Source: JASJAR01 sp039198225
Lineage (GTDB): Bacteria; Pseudomonadota; Alphaproteobacteria; Rhodobacterales; Rhodobacteraceae
Assembly: GCA_039198225.1 (NCBI GenBank)
Contig: JBCCTQ010000001.1
Coordinates: 124,001-188,000 of the forward strand
Length of the DNA: 64,000 bases
Reading direction: 5' to 3'
Shown: positions 49,322-56,184 of the stretch, piece after piece
How positions within the stretch are numbered: the stretch's first letter is position 1
How the letters are laid out: every line of letters begins with the position of its first letter
Position numbers and translations under genes: made by a program
Notes under the pieces: model-generated
Databases searched by the model: none
What the model saw: the letters and a program-made list of their open reading frames with translations, nothing else
Told to the model about the DNA's origin: nothing

Positions 49322-50829
49322 GCGCACTCGATAACAACCTGGCCAAGCTCGGCACTTATCTCGAACGGTTTCGGAAAGCGGGCATTCAAAACCGGATTGG
49401 CGGGCAGGATGTTGGAGGCGCGGGAGGGACGTTTCAGAGCATTTCTCCGGTCGACAAGTCGGTCATTTGCGATGTGGCCTGGGGTACAAATGAGGATGTC
49501 GATAGAGCGGCCAAGGCAGCCCATGACGCCTTTCCGGCGTGGCGCGACACACCTGCGACCGAACGAAGAAAGATCATCATTCGCATTGCCGAGGCGATCG
49601 AGGCCCGGGCGGAAGAAATTGCTCTGTGTGAGTGCTGGGATACGGGCCAGGCTTACAAGTTTATGTCGAAGGCGGCCCTCCGCGGGGCAGAGAACTTTCG
49701 CTACTTTGCCGACCAGGTGGTGCAGGCGCGGGACGGGCAACATCTGAAGTCGCCCACATTGATGAACGTGACCACCCGCGTTCCTATCGGTCCGGTGGGT
49801 GTGATCACTCCCTGGAACACGCCCTTCATGCTGTCCACATGGAAAATTGCACCCGCATTGGCCGCGGGATGCACGGTGGTGCACAGACCCGCAGAAGCAT
49901 CGCCCCTGACCGCGCGTCTCCTGGTCGAGATCGCCGAAGATGCGGGCCTGCCGCCGGGCGTTCTCAACACCGTGAACGGTTTCGGCGAGGATGCGGGCAA
50001 GGCGCTTTGCGAGCACCCAAAGATCAAAGCCATCGCCTTTGTCGGCGAAAGCCGGACGGGCAGCTTGATTACCAAGCAGGGAGCCGACACGCTGAAAAGG
50101 AACCACCTTGAACTCGGTGGAAAGAACCCGGTCATCGTGTTTGATGACGCGGAGCTAGACCGTGCGCTAGATGCGGTGATCTTCATGATCTATTCGATCA
50201 ATGGCGAGCGCTGCACGTCGTCCTCGCGCCTTCTTGTACAGGAGACGATCCGAGAGGAGTTCGAAGCTAAATTAGTCGAACGGGTCAACAACATCCGCGT
50301 CGGCCACCCGCTTGATCCCGCCACGGAAATTGGGCCGCTCGTCACCGAAGAGCATTTCAACAAGGTCAGAAGCTATTTCGACATCGCCAAAGCGGACGGT
50401 GCGACCATTGCCGCCGGGGGCGAGACGCTAGGCGACGAGGGCTTTTTCGTACGACCGACACTATTCACCCAGGCCAACAACCAAATGCGGATCGCGCAAG
50501 AAGAGATCTTCGGCCCGGTCCTCACCTCCATCCCGTTCTCGACCGAGGAAGAGGCGCTGCAAATCGCGAACGATGTGCCCTATGGGCTAACCGGCTATGT
50601 CTGGACGAATGATCTGACCAGGGCGTTGCGTTTCACTGATAGGCTCGAAGCGGGGATGATCTGGGTGAACTCCGAGAACGTCCGCCATTTGCCAACACCT
50701 TTCGGCGGCGTCAAAGCAAGCGGCATAGGCCGGGACGGTGGGGACTGGTCGTTTGAGTTTTACATGGAGCAAAAACACATCGGCTTCGCCACCGGGCAGC
50801 ACAAAATCACCAAATTGGGAGCTCTCTGA
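49318..50829 (+). CDS. hpaE: 5-carboxymethyl-2-hydroxymuconate semialdehyde dehydrogenase
   Basis: A 503-aa aldehyde dehydrogenase that oxidises the ring-cleavage semialdehyde with NAD+. Motifs: TPWNTPFMLSTWKIAPALAAGC, FVGESRTGSLI, Glu in ELGGKNPVIVFDDAE and the nucleophile in INGERCTSSSRLLVQ. The Asn-Thr-Pro and GERCTSSSR variants, together with the operon, fit HpaE. Ends in a TGATG overlap with hpaD. Confidence 0.94.
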   Translation: MSALDNNLAKLGTYLERFRKAGIQNRIGGQDVGGAGGTFQSISPVDKSVICDVAWGTNEDVDRAAKAAHDAFPAWRDTPATERRKIIIRIAEAIEARAEEIALCECWDTGQAYKFMSKAALRGAENFRYFADQVVQARDGQHLKSPTLMNVTTRVPIGPVGVITPWNTPFMLSTWKIAPALAAGCTVVHRPAEASPLTARLLVEIAEDAGLPPGVLNTVNGFGEDAGKALCEHPKIKAIAFVGESRTGSLITKQGADTLKRNHLELGGKNPVIVFDDAELDRALDAVIFMIYSINGERCTSSSRLLVQETIREEFEAKLVERVNNIRVGHPLDPATEIGPLVTEEHFNKVRSYFDIAKADGATIAAGGETLGDEGFFVRPTLFTQANNQMRIAQEEIFGPVLTSIPFSTEEEALQIANDVPYGLTGYVWTNDLTRALRFTDRLEAGMIWVNSENVRHLPTPFGGVKASGIGRDGGDWSFEFYMEQKHIGFATGQHKITKLGAL

Positions 50830-51812
50830 TGCCCGTACCCGCACCGAACCTCTATCCCGATTTCAATACGGTTCGCCTAAGCCATGTTTGTCTGAACGTC
50901 GAAGACCTCGCGGCTTCGAAGAAGTTCTACACTGAGATTCTAGGGCTTCAGGTCACCGACGAAGATGAAGGCTGCATTTACCTGCGGGCCATGGAGGAAC
51001 GGGGCCACCATTCTGTAATCCTCCAGGTTTCCGATCAGCCGGGGACCGTGGAAGTCATGGGTTTCAAGACCTTCGATGAAGAAGATCTCGACCGGGCCAA
51101 AGCCTTTTTCGATGGGAAGGGACGGCCGACTGAATGGGTAGAGCGGACCTATCAGGGGCGTACGCTACTCACCTCTGATAATTTGGGTATTCCGCTAGAG
51201 TTTTATCACAAGATGGACCGGCTTGAACCGATCCATCAGCAATACGCCTTGTATCTCGGCGTGAAACCACTCCGGATCGATCACTTCAATTGCTTTAGCC
51301 ACGACGTTGACGCATCGGTGGCCTTCTATTCGGAATTCGGTTTCCGCGTGACCGAGTATACCGAGGACGAGGAAAGCAAAAAGCTCTGGGCCGCATGGAT
51401 GCACCGCAAGGGCGGCGTGCATGATATGGCGTTCACCAATGGGACCGGCCCCCGGATGCACCACTTAGCCTTTTGGGTGCCGACGCCGCTCAATATCATC
51501 GACCTGCTCGATCTGATGGCGACCACGGGCTACGTGGACCACATTGAACGGGGCCCCGGGCGGCATGGCATTTCGAACGCGTTTTTCCTTTATATCCTCG
51601 ACCCCGACGGCCACCGAATTGAGATCTATTGCTCCGACTACCAAACCGTTGATCCTGATCTTGAGCCGATAAAATGGGATCTGAAAGACCCACAGCGGCA
51701 GACCCTTTGGGGGGCGCCTGCACCGCGAAGTTGGTTCGAGCACGGCACAACATTTGTGGGCGTCGAGACCGAGGAACCCTCGGTCACCGCCAGCCCGATC
51801 ATCGCCCCATGA
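50829..51812 (+). CDS. hpaD: 3,4-dihydroxyphenylacetate 2,3-dioxygenase, type I extradiol
   Basis: A 327-aa ring-cleaving dioxygenase of the vicinal oxygen chelate superfamily, using Fe(II) or Mn(II) on homoprotocatechuate. The catalytic second domain has metal ligands in LRIDHFNCF (His), RMHHLAFWV (His) and GHRIEIYCSDY (Glu). This is the Brevibacterium/Arthrobacter-like enzyme, unrelated to the type II HpaD of E. coli. Short C-terminal extension typical of HPCD. Its stop overlaps a 17-codon ORF. Confidence 0.93.
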   Translation: MPVPAPNLYPDFNTVRLSHVCLNVEDLAASKKFYTEILGLQVTDEDEGCIYLRAMEERGHHSVILQVSDQPGTVEVMGFKTFDEEDLDRAKAFFDGKGRPTEWVERTYQGRTLLTSDNLGIPLEFYHKMDRLEPIHQQYALYLGVKPLRIDHFNCFSHDVDASVAFYSEFGFRVTEYTEDEESKKLWAAWMHRKGGVHDMAFTNGTGPRMHHLAFWVPTPLNIIDLLDLMATTGYVDHIERGPGRHGISNAFFLYILDPDGHRIEIYCSDYQTVDPDLEPIKWDLKDPQRQTLWGAPAPRSWFEHGTTFVGVETEEPSVTASPIIAP

Positions 51813-51862
51813 AGATCCTACGTTGGCGCGTCTCCAGAGGTTGGCGCGAGGTGCAGCCATGA
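51809..51862 (+). CDS. 17-codon micro-ORF bridging hpaD and the decarboxylase
   Basis: ATG at 51809 overlaps the hpaD stop as ATGA and encodes MKILRWRVSRGWREVQP; its TGA overlaps the decarboxylase ATG, again as ATGA. The peptide is basic and carries three tryptophans... two of them in RW and GW pairs. It exactly fills the gap between two genes of the operon, so it may relay ribosomes by re-initiation or act as a leader peptide. It may be coincidental. Confidence 0.35.
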   Translation: MKILRWRVSRGWREVQP

Positions 51863-53256
51863 ATTGGGATGCCTTTGCCCGCTGGGGTGCGAGGTTTGCG
51901 GATTGGGGAGCCGAATACCACAAGACGATACGCTCCCGCCCGGTCCGTGCCCAGGTTCAACCGGGTGACATTGGCGCTCAATTGCCCGCTTCGCCGCCCG
52001 AAACCGGCGAGCCGATGGAGCAGATTTTCGCGGATTTCGAAGCCATCATCATGCCCGGCATGACGCACCATCAACACCCGGGCTTTTTCGCCTATTTTCC
52101 AACCAATGCAACGCCGCCGTCGATCTTGGCGGAGTACCTCATCGCCAATCTCTCCGCACAATGCATGATCTGGCAAACCGCGCCCGCCGCGAATGAGTTG
52201 GAAACGCGGGTTATCGACTGGATGCGGCAGGCGATAGGCTTGCCCGAGGCATTTCAAGGCGTCGTTCAAGGAAGCGCTTCGGAAGCCACGCTCGTGGCCG
52301 CACTCGTCATGCGCGAACGCGCGTTGCGGTGGACGGGTAATTCGACCGGATTGTCGGGCCGAGACCGGCTCCGCGTTTATGCAACTGGGGAAGCGCATAG
52401 TTCCATCGATAGGGCCATTTGGGTCAGCGGGATTGGACAGGACAACCTCGTTCGCATTCCGACTGGAGGACCGCTCAGATCAATGGATACTGAGAAACTG
52501 CGTCATGCGATAGAAGAAGACATTGCGGCAGGCCACCGCCCGGCCGGTATTATCGCTTGTGTCGGCGGAACAAGCACAGGCGCGATCGACCAGATTGCGG
52601 ATGTTGTGGCGGTGGCACGAGCGTTCGACCTTTACGTTCACGTCGACGCGGCTTGGGCAGGGAATGCCATGCTCTGTCCCGAATTTCGTTATCTCTGGGC
52701 GGGGGTCGAAGGGGCCGATAGCGTTGTCTTTAATCCGCAGAAATGGATGGGGGGACAATTCGACGGGTCAATGCACTTCGTCCGCGATCCGGATGACCTG
52801 AACAGAACCCTCTCGATTGAGCCTGAATACCTCAAAACGCACGGTAAGGAGGGCTTCCGGAACTATTCCGAGTGGTCGATACATCTCGGCCGGCGTTTTC
52901 GAGCGCTAAAGTACTGGTTTTTGATCAGAGCTTACGGATTGGAGGCCATTCGCGACCGTATCCGCAACCACGTGATTTGGTCTGGCGAAGTGTGCGAGCA
53001 GATCCGCTTCATGCAGGGCTTTGAGATCGTCACGGAACCAGTGCTAAGTCTCTTTACATTCCGGTGTCCGGGCGATGATGACGCGCAACAGCGTTTTGTG
53101 AATGCCATCAATGATGACGGCCGGATCTACATCACCCAAGGCCTCCATGGCGGGCGGAAGATGATACGCTTTCAAGTCGGTCAGTTCGACGCGACCAGAG
53201 AAGATGTATTGGGTGCCGCCGACGTGATCGCAGATGTTTGGAGGCAATTGAATTGA
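51859..53256 (+). CDS. PLP-dependent aromatic-L-amino-acid decarboxylase-like protein
   Basis: A 465-aa group II PLP decarboxylase. PGMTHHQHPGFFAYFPTNATPPSILAE matches the substrate-pocket N-terminal region of aromatic amino-acid decarboxylases. VVQGSASEATLVAAL is the PLP phosphate region, VHVDAAWAGNAML carries the pyridine-binding Asp, and NPQKWMGGQFDGS has the Schiff-base lysine (Gln-Lys in place of the common His-Lys). Embedded between hpaD and the FAH gene, it could feed L-DOPA or tyrosine into the pathway as an amine. Some members are aldehyde synthases, so the outcome needs testing. Confidence 0.9.
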   Translation: MNWDAFARWGARFADWGAEYHKTIRSRPVRAQVQPGDIGAQLPASPPETGEPMEQIFADFEAIIMPGMTHHQHPGFFAYFPTNATPPSILAEYLIANLSAQCMIWQTAPAANELETRVIDWMRQAIGLPEAFQGVVQGSASEATLVAALVMRERALRWTGNSTGLSGRDRLRVYATGEAHSSIDRAIWVSGIGQDNLVRIPTGGPLRSMDTEKLRHAIEEDIAAGHRPAGIIACVGGTSTGAIDQIADVVAVARAFDLYVHVDAAWAGNAMLCPEFRYLWAGVEGADSVVFNPQKWMGGQFDGSMHFVRDPDDLNRTLSIEPEYLKTHGKEGFRNYSEWSIHLGRRFRALKYWFLIRAYGLEAIRDRIRNHVIWSGEVCEQIRFMQGFEIVTEPVLSLFTFRCPGDDDAQQRFVNAINDDGRIYITQGLHGGRKMIRFQVGQFDATREDVLGAADVIADVWRQLN

Positions 53257-54107
53257 AGTTCGCGACCTATTCTGTAGGGGGCGAGACCTTCTATGGCGCG
53301 GCCACAGACGGCGGGATGATTGGGTTGAATACTGTCTTTCCGCAATGGCCCAGCCTCTTTGATGCTGTGCGGGAGGGGGGGCTGTCGGCGCTGGGTCGCG
53401 AGGCGGAAACTCGGCCAGTGACACATAAGGAATATGCGTTTGAGATGCTCTTGCCAGAGGCACGCCGTATTCTTTGTGTGGGCGTGAATTTCCCGGACCG
53501 AAATGCGGAATATAAAGATGGCTCGGAGCAGCCGAAATACATGTCGCTCTTCCCGCGGTTCGCGAGCGGATTTACCGGCCATGACCGTCCGCTGATCCGG
53601 CCGCCGGAGAGCGACAAACTGGATTACGAAGGCGAGATAGCCATTGTCATCGGAAAGGCTGGGCGTCGTGTCTCCCAGGCCGATGCCTATGATCACATCG
53701 TAGCCCTGACCCTTTGCAATGAAGGTACGATCCGCGATTGGGTTCGACACGCGAAATTTAATGTCACCCAAGGTAAGAATTGGGACAATTCCGGTGCCAT
53801 CGGCCCGTGGCTCGTACCTTTTACGAACGCCGCTCAATTGGATGAAGCTCGGATCGTTACCCGCGTCAACGGTGACGTCCGCCAGGATGACCGTGTCAGC
53901 CGCATGGTGCACCCCATTCGGCGCGAAATTGAATATATCTCGACATTCATGAAACTTGAACCGGGCGACATCATCGTCACCGGCACACCGACCGGTTCGG
54001 GCGCACGGCTCGATCCACCGCAATACCTAAAGCCTGGCGACGTGATAGAGGTAGAGGTGGACGGCATTGGCACCCTCAGAAACACGGTTGCGGACGAAGT
54101 GATTTGA
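53253..54107 (+). CDS. Fumarylacetoacetate hydrolase family enzyme (HpaG-type decarboxylase/isomerase)
   Basis: A 284-aa FAH-fold enzyme. TTG start, overlapping the decarboxylase stop as TTGA, with GGAGG eight bases upstream. Metal-binding signature: KLDYEGEIAIVIGKAGR (the E-x-E pair) and a downstream Asp in TLCNEGTIRDWVRH; the lid motif is TQGKNWDNSGAIGPW and the loop GDIIVTGTPTGSGARLDPP. By position it is the oxopentene-tricarboxylate decarboxylase (HpaG). E. coli HpaG has two FAH domains; here there is one. Confidence 0.88.
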   Translation: MKFATYSVGGETFYGAATDGGMIGLNTVFPQWPSLFDAVREGGLSALGREAETRPVTHKEYAFEMLLPEARRILCVGVNFPDRNAEYKDGSEQPKYMSLFPRFASGFTGHDRPLIRPPESDKLDYEGEIAIVIGKAGRRVSQADAYDHIVALTLCNEGTIRDWVRHAKFNVTQGKNWDNSGAIGPWLVPFTNAAQLDEARIVTRVNGDVRQDDRVSRMVHPIRREIEYISTFMKLEPGDIIVTGTPTGSGARLDPPQYLKPGDVIEVEVDGIGTLRNTVADEVI

Positions 54108-54904
54108 CCCCGGAAGATCACAGAAATGCGGCCAAAGATCTGCTGCGCGCTGAAGAATCCGGACAGCAGATCGGTCTCTTGACTAAGAGCTTCCCAGGTA
54201 TGGCGATGGATGATGCCTACGCCATTCAAAACGTAATTCTTGACGCAAAACTGGCAAGTGGCCGGTCCATCATTGGGTGGAAGATCGGGCTCACGTCAAA
54301 GGCGATGCAAGATGCATTGAAGATCGATATTCCCGATAGCGGAATCCTATTTGACGACATGTACTTCGCCAATGGCGCGACGGTTCCAAAAGGCCGTTTC
54401 ATCCAGCCCCGCATTGAAGCCGAGATTGCCTTTGTGATGAAGTCTTCCATTGGGGGTTCGGCTGTTACGCGCGATGATGTCATTGCCGCGACCGATTTCG
54501 TTACTCCTTCCATCGAGATCCTCGATACCCGGATCGTTCGGGTCGATGTCGAGACGGGCAAAACAAGAACAGTCTACGACACGATCAGTGACAATGCCGC
54601 CAATGCAGGAATTGTTTTGGGGCCAGAGCGCCATGCGCTCGAAGAATTGGATCTCCGTTGGGTCGGAGCGATTGTGGCCCGCAATGATGAGGTGGAAGAA
54701 ACCGGCCTTGGCGCGGGTGTGCTAAACGATCCCATTGAAAGCGTCGTCTGGCTTTCCCGTCGCATGGCGCAATATGGCCAAATCATTGAGCCCGGACAGA
54801 TCATATTGTCGGGGAGCTTCATCCGTCCCGTCGAATGCCCACCGGGGGCCAAGATCCAGGCCGATTTCGGCCCGTTAGGGTCCGTTGAGATCGCTTTCGC
54901 CTAG
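54104..54904 (+). CDS. hpaH: 2-oxo-hept-4-ene-1,7-dioate hydratase
   Basis: A 266-aa hydratase of the MhpD/HpaH/DmpE family, adding water to 2-oxohept-4-ene-1,7-dioate using Mg2+. TTG start overlapping the FAH stop as TTGA. Signatures: MDDAYAIQNVILDAKLASGRSIIGWKIGLTSKAMQ, QPRIEAEIAFVMK (Glu metal ligands), SIEILDTRI, and ILSGSFIRPVECPPGAKIQADFG. The following aldolase gene hpaI is not in the window. Confidence 0.93.
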   Translation: MTPEDHRNAAKDLLRAEESGQQIGLLTKSFPGMAMDDAYAIQNVILDAKLASGRSIIGWKIGLTSKAMQDALKIDIPDSGILFDDMYFANGATVPKGRFIQPRIEAEIAFVMKSSIGGSAVTRDDVIAATDFVTPSIEILDTRIVRVDVETGKTRTVYDTISDNAANAGIVLGPERHALEELDLRWVGAIVARNDEVEETGLGAGVLNDPIESVVWLSRRMAQYGQIIEPGQIILSGSFIRPVECPPGAKIQADFGPLGSVEIAFA

Positions 54905-55077
54905 GGGTTTTCTACGCCAAGGCGACAAACCGCCGATCGTCTCATGGCCGAATTGCGGGTAGATGGCCGGTGTTGCGCAGTTTCCGAAGCCCGTTTTGGG
55001 CCGGTCGCAGACCGGAGCTTGCAGGTTCTTTCTGAAAGTGTAGCGTAAGTAGCGGTCGGGGCCTTGAGCGCAGAAAG

Positions 55078-55464
55078 ATGCCATCAACCCGACTGAACTT
55101 CCTCGAAACTCGTATGCGTCTGTTCGGTTTGCTCCGGGCGGCCTCGCTGGTGCTGGTGGTTTTGGCACTCGGGAGCCTAACCGCGCTCCGGGGCCACGCG
55201 GCGGGAACCGATGCGGAAATCGGTCTTCTGGAAGCGTCCTATGGACTGTCTCTGGGTGACATTTGCGCCCCGGGCGATGCGGGCGCTGCACCCCATTGCC
55301 CCCTTTGTGTTCTTGTCGCTCTTGGGGCGCCTCTGCCGAAAGCACCCCCACTGGACGCGCCGGCTCTCGAATTCGGCCAGGTGTCCCCGGATATTCTCCA
55401 AACATGCCCCGTCTCAAGCCGGTTTCGGGCCCACGGGATTAGGGCGCCCCCCGGCGCGGTCTGA
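55078..55464 (+). CDS. DUF2946-like small exported protein
   Basis: A protein of up to 128 aa with an N-terminal hydrophobic segment (about residues 18-38, LLRAASLVLVVLALGS) and an APHCPLCVLVALG motif, the CxxC-type signature of DUF2946 proteins. Such proteins often sit beside copper-responsive genes, and a YcnI-like gene follows within 70 bases. ATG at 55114 is an alternative start. Function unverified, possibly copper handling. Confidence 0.6.
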   Translation: MPSTRLNFLETRMRLFGLLRAASLVLVVLALGSLTALRGHAAGTDAEIGLLEASYGLSLGDICAPGDAGAAPHCPLCVLVALGAPLPKAPPLDAPALEFGQVSPDILQTCPVSSRFRAHGIRAPPGAV

Positions 55465-55531
55465 GCCCAACACCTCAAACCTCACCTTAAGACACGGCCG
55501 ACCGCTCCGCGGCGGCCCTTGGAGATGGACT

Positions 55532-56053
55532 ATCAATAAGACACTTCTCAACGCTCTCATCGCGCTTGGTCTCACCGCCACGTCGGCTCTCGCCCATGCC
55601 ACGCTCGAAACCAAAGAAACCACCATGGAATCGACCTATAAGGGCGTCATGCGGATCGGCCATGGCTGCGAAGGCGAGGCTACGCTCAAAGTGCGGATCA
55701 CGATCCCCGAAGGGGTGATCAACGTCAAACCAATGCCGAAGCCCGGTTGGACGCTCGATATTGCCGAAGGGCCTTACGCCAAGACTTATGAGTATTACGG
55801 TGCGCGTTCGGCAGGAGTGAAAGAGATCATCTGGACTGGCGAGTTGCTCGACACGCATTACGATGAATTCGTCTTCCGCGGTCGGATCACCGACAGTTTC
55901 GACGAAGGCCAGATGGTCTATTTCCCCACCGTGCAGGAATGCGCGAATGGCAACAAAGAATGGGTGGAGATCCCTGTTGCTGGCCAAGATCCCCATGACC
56001 TCGACAGGCCGGCCCCCGGCCTTCATCTCAGAGGCGCTTTGCACTCGCATTAG
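55532..56053 (+). CDS. YcnI/DUF1775 family copper-binding protein with non-canonical start
   Basis: A protein of about 173 aa. The signal peptide is NKTLLNALIALGLTATSALA and the mature part starts at HATLETKET. A His at the mature N-terminus is the expected YcnI copper ligand. Conserved parts include MRIGHGCEGEATLKVRITIPEG, KPMPKPGWTLDI and WTGELLDTHYDEFVFRG. No ATG, GTG or TTG lies in frame between the neighbouring gene's coding region and the signal peptide: the codon placed seven bases after GGAG is ATC. Either AUC initiates, or there is a mutation or base-call error. The next in-frame ATG (55625) would remove the signal peptide. Confidence 0.8.
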   Translation: MNKTLLNALIALGLTATSALAHATLETKETTMESTYKGVMRIGHGCEGEATLKVRITIPEGVINVKPMPKPGWTLDIAEGPYAKTYEYYGARSAGVKEIIWTGELLDTHYDEFVFRGRITDSFDEGQMVYFPTVQECANGNKEWVEIPVAGQDPHDLDRPAPGLHLRGALHSH

Positions 56054-56184
56054 CCCACGTGGTTCCCCGAGCTCCGGCACGGGCAACCCTTAGCATCTTA
56101 GGAACCTGCGGACCTCGCGCATCCAAGGGATCGCCCTCGCAATGCCCAAGGCTCTCCTATAGGTTATCCGAGACAGGGGGTGTT

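Noticed and set aside
55011..55025. CCGGTC-GCA-GACCGG hairpin after hpaH
   Set aside because: Only six base pairs, 107 bases past the stop and without a T-tract; too weak to call a terminator.
55211..55531. Upstream in-frame extension of the ycnI-like gene from an ATG inside the previous gene
   Set aside because: It would place over 100 unrelated basic residues before the signal peptide and fully overlaps the DUF2946-like coding frame.
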